Shown here: positions 43,401-50,479 of the stretch, in pieces
Layout: each line of letters begins with the position of its first letter
Position numbering within the stretch: the stretch's first letter is position 1
Source of the DNA: Balanoglossus misakiensis
Lineage: Eukaryota; Hemichordata
Direction: 5' to 3'
Length of the DNA: 64,000 bases
Assembly (NCBI GenBank): GCA_040954595.2
Contig: CM082594.2
Span: forward strand, 9,920,001 to 9,984,000
Notes under the pieces: model-generated
The model's database searches: none
What the model was told of the DNA's origin: nothing
Seen by the model: the letters and a program-made list of their open reading frames with translations, nothing else
Translations under genes and position numbers: made by a program

Positions 43401-46400
43401 TTTTTCCCCCCAAGGACTGCTCTCATATAATTGTATTGCCTTTTCAGGTTATGTCATATACTACACTACAGACAACAAGCAGATGGACAGAGACTGGGTC
43501 ATAGCTCCTGTAGTTGGTGATCGTATGACAGGAATCATTGAAGATTTGACGGCAGACACCACTTACTACTTTAAGATACAGGCTCGGAACAGAGAAGGGC
43601 TGGGGCCCATGTCAGAAGTGGTGGAGTACAGAACTCCAAAAGGTACTACAAGAAAATAATATGATTGTGACAGTTTGTTATGATTCCCCAACTTGTCCCA
43701 AACTGGCTGTTCCGCTGTGTTATATGTTCAAAGCTTCTCTTACTTGTCCAGATAGGAAAACAAAGCTTAGCTTAGTATATGTTAAGCCTTTGTACATTGG
43801 TACATGTATATGTTTATGTGTATGCCTGGGTGAATTGGTAGGAGATTGCTGTCTTTGGTGCAAGTGTTGCAGCTAGCAGTAACTGTGTCATCATCCATTC
43901 ATCAAATAAAACTTGGATATGTGACTCTCATTGGCAATATCTTTCCACTTCCCACTTCATACTCCAGCTGGTTACAGTCTATGTGAAAAAACAGCAACGA
44001 ACAATTACTTCTAGTTGCAGTAGCTAGACTATAATATCTCAGATAATCTTTCTTACCATGAAATTGTAGTTCGTGTTTCCATTTTCCAACTCACGTTCGA
44101 AGCAAACTCTGTTTCTACAGTTTCGTGATTCTCATGACAAACCAATTTGTATAAGATCGGCTGACCTCTAGTCTCTAGGCATGGTTGTTACCCCAAAATC
44201 CTCTTCCAATCTTTATTCGCCATTGTTACTTTGTGTAAATCCCCAAGTCATTGTACCCTCTCTTTAAGTCTTAAGTCCTCACAGACATATCGGTGAATCT
44301 GTTAACCTGTCTCCCATGTGTATATGTGTGTGTGTGGCCATCACTGGTCTATTTTGAGAGAACTACGTAGCCTTTTTTATACACCACCAACTCTTCTCTT
44401 CCTCTAGGTTCTGTAGACACAAGTGAACCCCTAACCCACTTCCCACATGCCACACACCCCTTTGCTTCAGCTTGGTGAACCCCTAACCCCATGTACACCA
44501 TCTGGACCATACCACAGACTCCACCTGTAGGGGGACTTGATTAGAAAAGGCCAGAGTACAGCACCTGCTAAACTTTGTGTACTAACAAACGTACATGTCA
44601 TTTTCTATTTAGCCTGCCACTAAAACCGTGGATTGAAAATACATACACCATCTGGAAAACACATGATGCTACATACAGAACACATGTTACTTGTTTCAGT
44701 GTTAACGGCAACTCTGTGAAGTCCTAAACGTTTACAGTAATAGAGTTTTGATATTTTTAACAAAAAACAAACACAATGGGAACTATTTTCTGTCTGTAAA
44801 ATTGCTCTAAATAATTCCTTGGAATGATTTTCTGATTAAAAAAAGATGTGTTTCTTGTTGGGTGTATCTCTTTGGAATGAGTTTCTAAAATGGTTGTGTG
44901 TTTCTTGTTAATGGTAGGTTCATCTCGAATAGCAAACCACCCAGGTGGAGGGCTGAAACATCCAGCAGGTCTAGATGATAAAGATGGAGTGGGAAGGGGT
45001 GAGTCATTGCCAATCTCACACAAAATATTTCACTCTCTTGTCCTGTGTCTGTTCGGGGAAAAAAAACTGCCTGGATTGTCAATCGCATGCCTCACTTCGC
45101 TGCAATAAAACATGCTTCTTTTCCCCCGACGAGGAACAGTCAGAATTGTCCGTCGTCAGCACTTATTCTGGAATTCTTTTGAAAAGCTTCTGTGTGGGAT
45201 GAGTGGGTGAGGGTGTGTGTTTTCACAGATGCCTGCATCTGAGCATGAAGTCGGTCAACTTCACTGACATATTAGGGGTCTAATGAATGCTGTCCGGGTG
45301 TGTGATAAATTAAAAACCTTAACATCATAGCTCTTTTGGGCCCCCCTCTTAGATCACAAAAGTTTTAGAAAATCAAGTGAAATGTCGAACTTCTTTGCGT
45401 GCTATTCTGATAGTTGCATGCCAACTGTCTTTGATGCCATACTCTAAGAAAAGCCTTCTTTCCCCGAGTAACATCTGACTGCTCCTGATATGATATGTAC
45501 TTGTGTAATGTATGACCACCATATTGGCCAAAGGGAGAACTTTACCTTGTCTTTGTCCAGCATCAATTGACGAAGTGGCTAACCACCAGACGTGCAACAT
45601 CTATACTATTTGTACTTTATCATGAAGCATTTGATTATCAAATCAACAACCCAAATTAATTACCAAAGCGATATCTGACTGCATCACTGAGATTTTACAC
45701 CACATTTCAATAACATACTGTGTTGTTATATTTCAGAAAATCCCACCACATCAGCCCAGTCGAATGATGAAGGGGGTTTGGCACCAAACGTCCTGTGGAT
45801 TATCATCGCATGCGTTGCTGGTGTCTTTCTGATCGGCATCGTCATAGTTACTGTCTTTGTTTGCAAGAGACGAAGTGATTATGGTATGGCTAAGAAGAGA
45901 AAGTAAGTACACCAAAATATTACTCACAACCTTTGTTTCTATAATGAGGAATTTATCATCAAAACTATAAAAATGTTATATGAACACTTTATGAGAGAAA
46001 AGGAACTTGGACTGACATTTACCATTGACCTTTAACCTGTAGGCAAGGTGGTGGAGCATACAAGCAACCTCCAAAGGGTGGCAAGAAGACAGGGGCTAAG
46101 GATATTAAACCACCAGATCTGTGGATCAATCACGATCAGATGGAACTGAAACAGATGGAAAAGACACCCATGCCAGAACCAATGACACAGATTTCCATGT
46201 CAGATGACATGAAGCCCATGGATGACCCGCCCATGGAAACTCTACAGAAAAGGAACTCGTTTGTCGGTAAGATTGCGTGTATAGATTGTTCAGTCCATGT
46301 TCCATGCACTTTGAAATTCAATACAAATAATTCATGTCATGTCAACCACAGTATAAGCAACACTAATTGCTGAATGGTGTGGTGTTGTTGCATGGCTATT

Positions 46401-49400
46401 GGTCTCCAATGCAACTGCAGTGTAAGAGTGTATCTTCAGTGTTTCCATATCCAATGTGTATTTTCCACCAGGCGATGATGACCTTGACTTGACTGCCACA
46501 GACAGAACCCGATCCTTAGAAAGGAAAAGAAAACCTATCATGATTCCAGTCGATTCACAGCCACCACCACCGAGAGAAAGTAAGTCCATCAACTTTGTCA
46601 CCCTCATCCGCGCATTCCCATCACCTCCACCCCTGTAGTCAGGAGTAGTGGACTAGTCCACTGCTGTGTACAGTGGGAGGGATCCATTGAAATGTCATGC
46701 ACAGGGTAGCATGCAAGGATGGATACTGCCACTGCTACTCTGGAAATCTCAATTGTATGTACAATTTGTAGGAAGTTAAACCACACAAGCTCTTTTCGCT
46801 TTGGGCGTCAACGGTCACTTTCCCTACATGTCAATTTTGGGGGCTTTGTTTCTCCCTTGATTTTGGCTCCAGGCATGTCCTTGTGTAGTCAGTGGCTGAA
46901 TACGTCATCAGTAGATTGCCTTTTAATTGTATTGGTGGAGAGCTTTCTGATAGATTTTGTGGCTTTATCGGAAGACTGAGTTTTGGTTCTGTTCGACGTA
47001 TACAGGCAGGCAGGCACGCACACACACACACACACACGTATGCATGCATGGTCCACTTAGAGTACTGTAATTGTTAAAATGTTAGAAATAAATTTTCAAC
47101 CTGTCAACCTCAATTTACATTAACCTAAAGTATCCAACATTGCTACTACTGGTATGGTTTGCTTTTTAATCCATTCAGCTCATTTCTTCCTATCTAGTGT
47201 TTTCGCTTGAGTTGCTATATGACGTTTCCCCATACCCCCTCCCCAACAAGGCACTTCCTCCCTTCCCCCCAGAGCAAAGGCTCTCGCTACCCTGAGCAGA
47301 GCGTTATCCTGTCGATGGCTGTGTGACGCAAGCTTCTTGGTGTGGTTGCTACATCACCACGCTAGTTTGTGGCCGACTGTTGATTTTGAGCTTTGCAATT
47401 GATGTACCTGGCTGTGTGCTTGACAGGAGATCTGTTGCCTCCAGTGAATTGTAACTCCTGCATCCTTCTCTGGAGCCTGTCTTGGTTTTTTTCCCCACCT
47501 GTTGCGGGCAGCGACGCCTCAGCGCTGTGTGTCTGTCTCCTGTAGCATTGCCGTTTTTAAAAAAAGGGGATATTTGAAGGTCTTCTGCTATCTGTTGTTT
47601 TCACCAGCTATTGCCACAGCTACAGCTCTGCCAAATGGCAGTGTTAGTCCACCACTGAGACCAACATATCCTAAGACCCAATACAACACACCGAGCGTTG
47701 CAACTAGTGGTCCTACAAGAAATGCAAACATTGACCATCCAGGTAGGAGCGTTGACTCCCAAACTCCTACTCTTAGCCTAATGCATGCCTAGTGGTTAAA
47801 CAACAAACAACTGTAGAGCCCCATAGCTTGTATGCTTCTTGGCATAAAAGCTAGACATAACTGCTTAGAATATACAGCCACTTGTAATTGGTAGACTCAA
47901 GCCTTTTGCTTTATACTGCTTCAAAAGACCAGGCAAGTTTTCCAGTCATACATGGGAACCCTAGTCGAAAAAGAATCTGCTTTGCTATAAATTTGCTTTG
48001 CTATCACAGAATCACTAAAAACATTCTTTTCCAAAGCTAGGAAAAAATCTGTTGAGGAATAGGACAAGTGATTTTTACAGACCTGATTTTGAAGAGTATT
48101 TTGCAGAGGGCTGATTATAATTACGTGTCATTGTGTCACATTTTTTATTTTTATTTTTTTGCATGTTGCATGGCATGATGTTGTTTATTTCTTTTGTTGT
48201 TCTTTTTTGTTTTATTTCATGTTTAGAGTTCCGTGTTAAGACCCAGTTTAACTACCCCATGAGTAGATCAAAGTCTTTGGAAAGACCTGGTTTTATGACA
48301 ATGAGCAGTTCAGGTAATTTTAGCATTTGTTTTTAATTTGCAATTTTATCTTTTTTTCTTTGACCATTTGATTTGCAGATGTTGATTAATTTTATGTGTG
48401 ACTTTCTGTTCAAAATCAACATTATTTCGTGTTACTTACAGTGCTACTGCTTAATAAGTTTTGCAAGTTCTTTTACAAACATTTCAACCAAGTGAATTTA
48501 AACATTTGACATGGAAAAAGAATCAGTTGTGACAAAAGATATGTAATGTATGTTACAAACAAGTGTAAAAGGAAGTAAAAGAACAATTCATGTGTGAAAT
48601 TTGATTTATTTTTTCTGCCAGCATTGATAAAAAGTTTGGTTCTGTAGCTAGGCCTGGGTTGTTCTCTGCCTTTCTTGCAATGTCAGTTAAAATCAGTAAT
48701 GATCTTGCCACTTTGAGAAATCAAGATAAGACAGGCTGAAAATGTCACCTCTCTGCCCAGTACTTTAATTTGTAGATGTATTCTTATTTTTACACTAATC
48801 AACTTGTATGATCACAAAGTATTGCAGTTTATGTACACTGCAGATTTAGTATGTCACTATTGCACTAAAGATGGCACTTGTGATGTAAGGGTAAATTGCT
48901 TCACACAGTGTGGCATGTGTTTCAGGTTTCATTATGCCATTTGAGAGATTGTAATCATTTTTATGCAGCACTAGTATCTCTCAGTAGTGTTTGACTTCCA
49001 CATGCTTGGTATCGTGCGGCCAATTAGCTGTTGGAAAGTTTCAAACACAATAAGGGCAACAAAGTACAAAATATATATTTTACGATTGGACAGTACAGCT
49101 TGTCCTCGAAAGAAGTTAAATAATTGTCAACTGTTGTCATCAACATATAACAGCAATTTGTCTAACACACACCTGCATGAATGAAGTCACACATAGTCAC
49201 TTGTTAAAGTTAAAAGTTAAAATCTGGTATCAGCCAGACAAGTGTCAATATACAGGTGTTTAAAGTCAACATATAAGAGGAGAAAGATTCCAGGTAAAAT
49301 TTTATTTATGTATGGTAATAAAAATATCAAAAGTAATATCTATTATTGTGTGTTTGTTATGCAGGATATCAAAGCGATAATACAACTGTATCGTCAGATG

Positions 49401-50479
49401 ATGGTTCAAGAACACTACCGCCCTCAGTGGCGGCAGCCCGGCCTTCTGGTCATCCATTGAAGAGCTTCAGTGTACCTGGTCCTCCTCCGCATTATTCAAG
49501 TTTATCTGGAACTCCACAACAGAAACATCCAGGTGAGTATCTACTGTGCTAATCCTGCCAATGTCAAGTTGGCGATTTTTAACACACACACACATACAGA
49601 CATGCACATTTGTTTCCAATCAAATCTTGCATGCACTAACGCAATATTATGTGAAGATGATGCCTGTTCATCTCCTGAAAAAACTTGTTTTTTCCTGTTC
49701 AAAACATGTACAATACGACAACTGTCAGTCACCAGGCTATAATGAGTTAATTCCGTGTGATATCGTTCCACAGGCAAACCTGGTCAGGGTATGATATCCA
49801 GTCCGTATAAAAAACCCACAGTGACAATTGGTGCAAACAAAAGCCGAATGCATCCCTTGCCGGTGAATACTCCCAGAGCACCAGATGTGGCCATCAGAGG
49901 CAGAGGTGATGACTCCACAGATAATAATTCAGAGGTAAGAGTCACAGTCACATTGTGTCACATTGAGAGAGCATACTCATGGATACCAGGCACTATATGC
50001 ATCCATTATTGTATTGTATTGTATTGTATTGTATTGTATTGTATTGTATTGTATTGTATTGTATTGTATTGTATTGTATTGTATTGTATTGTATTGTATT
50101 GTATTGTATTGTACTGTACTGTACTGTACTGTACTGTACTGTACTGTACTGTACTGTACTGTACTGTACTGTACTGTACTGTACTGTACAGTACTGTACA
50201 GTACTGTACTGTACTGTACTGTACTGTACTGTACTGTACTGTACTGTACTGTACTGTACTGTACTGTATTGTATTGTATTGTATTGTATTGTATTGTATT
50301 GTATTGTATTGTATCGTATCATATAGGGGTAATCCTCAGTGAGAGTTGACAATGTTTCTGTTGTTTTCTACCAACAGAACAAATCGTTTAGCACAGAAGA
50401 CCTGAATGCAGAAATGGCCAACTTGGAAGGACTAATGAAAGATCTCAATGCGATTACAGCCACAGAGCTCGACTGCTGA
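5850..50479 (+). CDS. NEO1: Neogenin/DCC-family netrin and RGM receptor, whole gene model (26 coding exons)
   Basis: Joining 26 exons gives 4380 coding nt, 1459 residues plus stop, with no internal stop; every intron is GT-AG and every phase matches across its junction. Domain order: signal peptide (~1-25), Ig1 (Cys54-Cys109), Ig2 (Cys153-Cys205), Ig3 (Cys254-Cys306), Ig4 (Cys348-Cys396), Ser/Thr/Pro linker (417-446), six FN3 domains (~450-1050), stalk, transmembrane helix (1095-1119), cytoplasmic tail (1120-1459). The tail has P1 ([17 protein letters not shown], from 1152), a P2-like segment (HPLKSF, from 1346) and P3 (near [19 protein letters not shown]). Vertebrate neogenin and DCC are about 1450 residues with the same order. 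Known family role: plasma-membrane receptor for netrins (FN4-FN6) and, for neogenin, RGMs (FN5-FN6), signalling in axon guidance, migration and adhesion. I infer an unsplit NEO1/DCC orthologue, so the symbol is by family. No transcript was available to confirm the junctions. Confidence 0.96.
11701..11728. repeat. Short perfect hairpin
   Basis: AATTTAACACA, a 6-nt loop, then TGTGTTAAATT: an 11-bp perfect stem in intron 1. No link to a known element. Confidence 0.7.
15010..15095. mobile_element. 86-bp palindromic MITE-like element, copy 1
   Basis: Two 31-nt arms (15010..15040 and 15065..15095) are inverted copies with 2 mismatches, starting CAATCTGATTAAAATCAGAT. Each arm itself contains a small hairpin. 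The 9 bp on either side (GGTGGCCAT, 15001..15009; GGTGGTCAT, 15096..15104) look like a target-site duplication with one change. A second copy lies at 41014. A 9-bp duplication is typical of Mutator-like elements and possible for Merlin; the family is inferred only. Confidence 0.75.
15620..15835. mobile_element. 216-bp TTAA-flanked MITE-like element
   Basis: Begins TTAA-AGGTACACAGTCACCT and ends with the inverted AGGTGGCTGTATACCT-TTAA; the first 16 nt of the ends match with 2 transitions. TTAA at both edges is the target site used by piggyBac and Kolobok elements. An internal stem (GTGGCA...TGCCAC) is present. There is no coding capacity, so it would be a non-autonomous copy. Confidence 0.65.
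18483..18539. repeat. GA dinucleotide repeat with 15-nt poly-G
   Basis: About 19 GA units, then ATAT and a run of 15 G. It creates spurious Leu/Ser and Arg/Glu frames on both strands. Confidence 0.95.
25139..25453 (+). CDS. NEO1: Exon 2: Ig domain 1
   Basis: Encodes residues 25-129, a complete first Ig domain in one exon. The B-strand cysteine is in ILNCSAHG (Cys54), the tryptophan in IEWKKD (Trp66), and the F-strand in [11 protein letters not shown] (Cys109). The text around PFYFTEEP and LGTIVSRTA is very close to the vertebrate neogenin/DCC N-terminus. Phase 1 at both ends, 315 nt. Confidence 0.96.
25454..31045 (+). other. Intron 2 (5.6 kb)
   Basis: Phase 1, GTATGT to TCTAG. No supported gene. 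It carries a poly-G run (26101..26112), a poly-C run (26666..26678) and a GACA/CAGA microsatellite (28391..28429). Open frames on both strands at about 25.7-26.1 kb overlap each other and match nothing I recognise. Confidence 0.85.
28391..28429. repeat. GACA tetranucleotide microsatellite
   Basis: About ten GACA units in intron 2, preceded by imperfect copies from ~28356. Confidence 0.93.
31046..31148 (+). CDS. NEO1: Exon 3: Ig domain 2, first half
   Basis: Residues 130-164 (last codon split). Carries the B-strand cysteine in [11 protein letters not shown] (Cys153). Phase 1 in, phase 2 out, donor GTACAG, which lacks the usual +3 to +5 pattern. The split inside Ig2 just before the conserved tryptophan is completed by exon 4. 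Confidence 0.93.
31384..31568 (+). CDS. NEO1: Exon 4: Ig domain 2, second half
   Basis: Completes Ig2 from Trp165 (RWQKNKESF). The F-strand reads [14 protein letters not shown] (Cys205). Ends phase 1 at GTAAGT. The segment [18 protein letters not shown] is the usual DxG turn of an I-set Ig domain. Confidence 0.95.
31569..32241 (+). other. Intron 4 (673 nt)
   Basis: Unique sequence between the Ig2 and Ig3 exons; phase 1. I see no repeat or gene in it. Confidence 0.85.
32242..32392 (+). CDS. NEO1: Exon 5: Ig domain 3, first half
   Basis: Residues 226-275. [20 protein letters not shown] leads to the B-strand cysteine in [11 protein letters not shown] (Cys254), then [11 protein letters not shown]. 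Phase 1 in, phase 2 out (GTAGGC). The split point parallels that of Ig2. Confidence 0.95.
32393..33625 (+). other. Intron 5 (1.2 kb)
   Basis: Phase 2. Contains a poly-C run (32847..32857) and a 107-bp palindromic element (33090..33196, listed separately). No gene. Confidence 0.85.
33090..33196. mobile_element. 107-bp palindromic element in intron 5
   Basis: Inverted ends GGGRAGAACCATTTGATTTC, continuing into TTGGG, enclose a ~55-nt loop; the first ~24 nt match with one change. No clear target-site duplication. MITE-like by structure; family unknown. Confidence 0.55.
33626..33771 (+). CDS. NEO1: Exon 6: Ig domain 3, second half
   Basis: Residues 276-324. [20 protein letters not shown] gives the DxGxYxC signature with Cys306; the domain closes with ARAELLVQ. 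Phase 2 in, phase 1 out (GTAATC). Confidence 0.95.
33772..35440 (+). other. Intron 6 (1.7 kb)
   Basis: Phase 1. Holds a TG microsatellite (about 34973..34992) and a 12-nt poly-C run (35010..35021). No gene. Confidence 0.85.
34973..35021. repeat. TG repeat and poly-C run
   Basis: About ten TG units (to ~34992) followed within 20 bp by 12 consecutive C (35010..35021), in intron 6. Confidence 0.9.
35441..35716 (+). CDS. NEO1: Exon 7: Ig domain 4
   Basis: Residues 325-416, a whole Ig domain in one exon. It has PPRFEKQP at the start, [19 protein letters not shown] (Cys348, Trp360) and [15 protein letters not shown] (Cys396). In the family, Ig1-Ig4 fold into a horseshoe. Unlike its neighbours, this exon strongly prefers C- or G-ending codons (ATC, AAG, CTG, GAC, AAC). 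Phase 1 at both ends. Confidence 0.96.
35717..37913 (+). other. Intron 7 (2.2 kb)
   Basis: Phase 1, between the last Ig exon and the FN3 region. AT-rich unique sequence with a 12-nt A run near 37749. No gene or clear mobile element. Confidence 0.85.
37914..38148 (+). CDS. NEO1: Exon 8: Ser/Thr/Pro linker and first half of FN3-1
   Basis: Residues 417-494. The first 30 residues are Ser/Thr/Pro-rich ([18 protein letters not shown]), a likely O-glycosylated hinge between the Ig and FN3 regions. FN3-1 then starts, with its core tryptophan in VSLSWREP (Trp471). Phase 1 in, phase 2 out (GTGAGT). A donor-like ACG|GTAGGT near 37980 sits inside the linker, but using it would not keep the frame with exon 9. 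Confidence 0.93.
38338..38486 (+). CDS. NEO1: Exon 9: FN3-1, second half
   Basis: Residues 495-544. RERVVNTTG then [20 protein letters not shown] carries the FN3 tyrosine corner (YEFRV) and the AYNENGPG loop typical of DCC/neogenin. Ends in TQPE at a phase 1 donor (GTAGGT). Confidence 0.94.
38766..39056 (+). CDS. NEO1: Exon 10: FN3-2
   Basis: Residues 545-641, a complete FN3 domain in one exon. It starts [10 protein letters not shown], has the core tryptophan in [10 protein letters not shown] (Trp568), and the tyrosine corner in [20 protein letters not shown]. The AYNENGPG loop repeats that of FN3-1. Phase 1 at both ends. Confidence 0.96.
39354..39548 (+). CDS. NEO1: Exon 11: FN3-3, first part
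   Basis: Residues 642-706. [20 protein letters not shown] leads to [20 protein letters not shown]. The acceptor is read as CAG|AGCCC, the only choice that restores the FN3 frame. Phase 1 in and out. Confidence 0.94.
39783..39893 (+). CDS. NEO1: Exon 12: FN3-3, second part
   Basis: Residues 707-743. [21 protein letters not shown] has the FN3 tyrosine corner (YEFRI). The domain ends [14 protein letters not shown]. Phase 1 in and out, 111 nt. Confidence 0.94.
40057..40353 (+). CDS. NEO1: Exon 13: FN3-4
   Basis: Residues 744-842, a complete FN3 domain. [20 protein letters not shown] and [19 protein letters not shown] align closely with FN4 of neogenin and DCC, which contributes to the netrin-binding region in vertebrate DCC. 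Ends NTRPES with phase 1 donor A|GTAAGT. Confidence 0.96.
41014..41099. mobile_element. 86-bp palindromic MITE-like element, copy 2
   Basis: A perfect 35-bp inverted repeat (41014..41048 and 41065..41099) around a 16-nt loop. The outer 27 nt match copy 1, including CAATCTGATTAAAATCAGAT then GTAGGGT; the loop differs. Flanks are TTTCCAGAT on the left and, one nt beyond the element, TTTCCAGGT on the right. Same total length as copy 1. It lies in intron 13. Confidence 0.78.
41595..41636 (+). CDS. Possible cassette exon in the FN4-FN5 linker (not in the main model)
   Basis: Bounded by a pyrimidine-rich acceptor (TTTTCACTCACAAG) and a good donor (A|GTAAGG). It is 42 nt, phase 1 at both ends, and open in the frame of exons 13 and 14, so inclusion would add 14 residues ([14 protein letters not shown]) to the linker. 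A CTAAC branch-point match (41556..41560) lies 35 nt before the acceptor. Vertebrate DCC is alternatively spliced at this linker. This is inference from splice signals only; a 42-nt open stretch can occur by chance. Confidence 0.4.
42345..42516 (+). CDS. NEO1: Exon 14: FN3-5, first part
   Basis: Residues 843-899. [20 protein letters not shown] and [20 protein letters not shown] match the most conserved part of FN5 in neogenin/DCC, part of the ligand-binding region. Phase 1 in, phase 2 out (GTGAGT). Confidence 0.96.
42695..42840 (+). CDS. NEO1: Exon 15: FN3-5, second part
   Basis: Residues 900-948. [20 protein letters not shown] followed by [13 protein letters not shown] matches the vertebrate pattern (EFSVMVTK.RRSSTWS). 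The basic KGKR patch is in the position of the conserved basic loop. Phase 2 in, phase 1 out (GTAAGT). Confidence 0.95.
43105..43212 (+). CDS. NEO1: Exon 16: FN3-6, first part
   Basis: Residues 949-984. [15 protein letters not shown] then [17 protein letters not shown], matching VNWQPP.EANGKITGY of the family. Phase 1 in and out, 108 nt. Confidence 0.95.
43448..43642 (+). CDS. NEO1: Exon 17: FN3-6, second part
   Basis: Residues 985-1049. [20 protein letters not shown], then [20 protein letters not shown], nearly identical in pattern to vertebrate FN6 ([17 protein letters not shown]). The phase 1 donor G|GTACTA is weak (no G at +5), which may favour alternative splicing into intron 17. Confidence 0.95.
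43643..44917 (+). other. Intron 17 (1.3 kb), membrane-proximal
   Basis: Phase 1. A strong orphan acceptor (CTCTTCTCTTCCTCTAG) ends at 44407. A near-exact direct repeat of GTGAACCCCTAACCC starts at 44423 and at 44475. See the finding on a possible 15-nt microexon. No other feature. Confidence 0.8.
44918..44998 (+). CDS. NEO1: Exon 18: extracellular stalk
   Basis: Residues 1050-1076, [20 protein letters not shown] and on to DGVGR: Gly-rich, low-conservation stalk between FN3-6 and the membrane, in the place of vertebrate GKGSRLPDLG. Acceptor GGTAG, donor G|GTGAGT, phase 1 at both ends. At 81 nt it is symmetric and could be skipped in frame. Confidence 0.85.
44999..45736 (+). other. Intron 18 (738 nt)
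   Basis: Phase 1. No recognisable repeat, RNA or extra exon. Confidence 0.8.
45737..45902 (+). CDS. NEO1: Exon 19: transmembrane helix
   Basis: Residues 1077-1131. After a polar stalk ([18 protein letters not shown]) comes a 25-residue hydrophobic helix at 1095-1119 ending in Cys, followed by the stop-transfer sequence [13 protein letters not shown]. This matches the single-pass type I topology of the family. Donor AA|GTAAGT, phase 2. Confidence 0.95.
46043..46266 (+). CDS. NEO1: Exon 20: cytoplasmic P1 motif
   Basis: Residues 1132-1206. Lys-rich juxtamembrane stretch, then P1 as [17 protein letters not shown], nearly the vertebrate KPPDLWIHHE. After it comes a Met-rich acidic segment with many MEKTPMPEP-like elements. 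In the family, P1 takes part in contacts with UNC5 and in localisation. Ends QKRNSFV, a possible basophilic kinase site that is also present in DCC (RRNSY). Phase 2 in, phase 1 out. Confidence 0.96.
46472..46579 (+). CDS. NEO1: Exon 21: cytoplasmic tail
   Basis: Residues 1207-1242. The acidic stretch [12 protein letters not shown] is followed by [20 protein letters not shown], which matches the family's R.KMMMPFDSQPP / AKLMIPMDAQ segment. Phase 1 at both ends. Confidence 0.94.
46580..47607 (+). other. Intron 21 (1.0 kb)
   Basis: Phase 1. Contains a CA microsatellite (about 47019..47037). No gene or extra exon recognised. Confidence 0.8.
47019..47037. repeat. CA dinucleotide repeat
   Basis: About nine CA units in intron 21, next to GCAGGCAGGCA. 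Confidence 0.9.
47608..47742 (+). CDS. NEO1: Exon 22: cytoplasmic tail
   Basis: Residues 1243-1287. Low-complexity Thr/Ala/Pro segment, [20 protein letters not shown], poorly conserved in the family. Supported by acceptor CACCAG, donor G|GTAGGA, correct phase and an open frame. At 135 nt, phase 1 to 1, it could be an optional exon. Confidence 0.85.
47743..48226 (+). other. Intron 22 (484 nt)
   Basis: Phase 1, with a very T-rich 3' half (48140..48226). Nothing else seen. Confidence 0.8.
48227..48313 (+). CDS. NEO1: Exon 23: cytoplasmic tail
   Basis: Residues 1288-1316. Includes [28 protein letters not shown] looks like a basophilic kinase or 14-3-3 type site (R-S-K-S), which is inference. 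It is 87 nt and phase 1 at both ends, so skipping keeps the frame. The acceptor TTTAG follows a long T-rich tract. Confidence 0.87.
48314..49364 (+). other. Intron 23 (1.05 kb)
   Basis: Phase 1, AT-rich unique sequence. No gene, repeat or extra exon recognised. Confidence 0.8.
49365..49532 (+). CDS. NEO1: Exon 24: cytoplasmic P2-like segment
   Basis: Residues 1317-1372. [20 protein letters not shown] leads to [20 protein letters not shown]. The HPLKSFxVP core is the same as DCC's HPLKSFAVP, and the following proline-rich stretch is the P2 region, which in DCC binds SH3 adaptors and kinases. The YQSDN tyrosine is a possible phosphosite. Phase 1 at both ends. Confidence 0.95.
49774..49934 (+). 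CDS. NEO1: Exon 25: cytoplasmic tail
   Basis: Residues 1373-1426. Basic, Pro-containing ([20 protein letters not shown]), then [20 protein letters not shown], in the place of vertebrate PVSVPTAPEV. The RGD here is cytoplasmic, so it is not an integrin ligand. Ends GAG|GTAAGA, making intron 25 the only phase 0 intron. Confidence 0.92.
50011..50320. repeat. Compound pentanucleotide array GTATT / GTACT / GTATT
   Basis: 62 units in blocks: 20 x GTATT (50011..50110), 31 x GTACT with two GTACA variants at 50186 and 50196 (50111..50265), 9 x GTATT (50266..50310), then 2 x GTATC. It fills 310 of the 443 nt of intron 25 and stops 57 nt before exon 26. The open frames it generates on both strands are artefacts. 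Confidence 0.97.
50378..50479 (+). CDS. NEO1: Exon 26: P3 motif and stop
   Basis: Residues 1427-1459. [19 protein letters not shown] is the P3 helix, matching vertebrate [18 protein letters not shown]. In DCC, P3 mediates self-association and contact with FAK, Robo and others. The chain ends TATELDC, a few residues past the vertebrate end; stop TGA at 50477..50479. Confidence 0.97.
   Translation, partial: NKSFSTEDLNAEMANLEGLMKDLNAITATELDC

Noticed and set aside
44408-44478. Exon 44408..44474 using the second GTGAAC donor
   Set aside because: It would end in phase 2 and could not join exon 18 (phase 1); only the 15-nt version keeps the frame.
49791-50352. Open frames of 115 to 183 codons at the end of the gene (repeating Tyr-Cys-Ile-Val-Leu)
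   Set aside because: They are the GTATT/GTACT pentanucleotide array read through; only 49774..49934 of this stretch is coding (exon 25).
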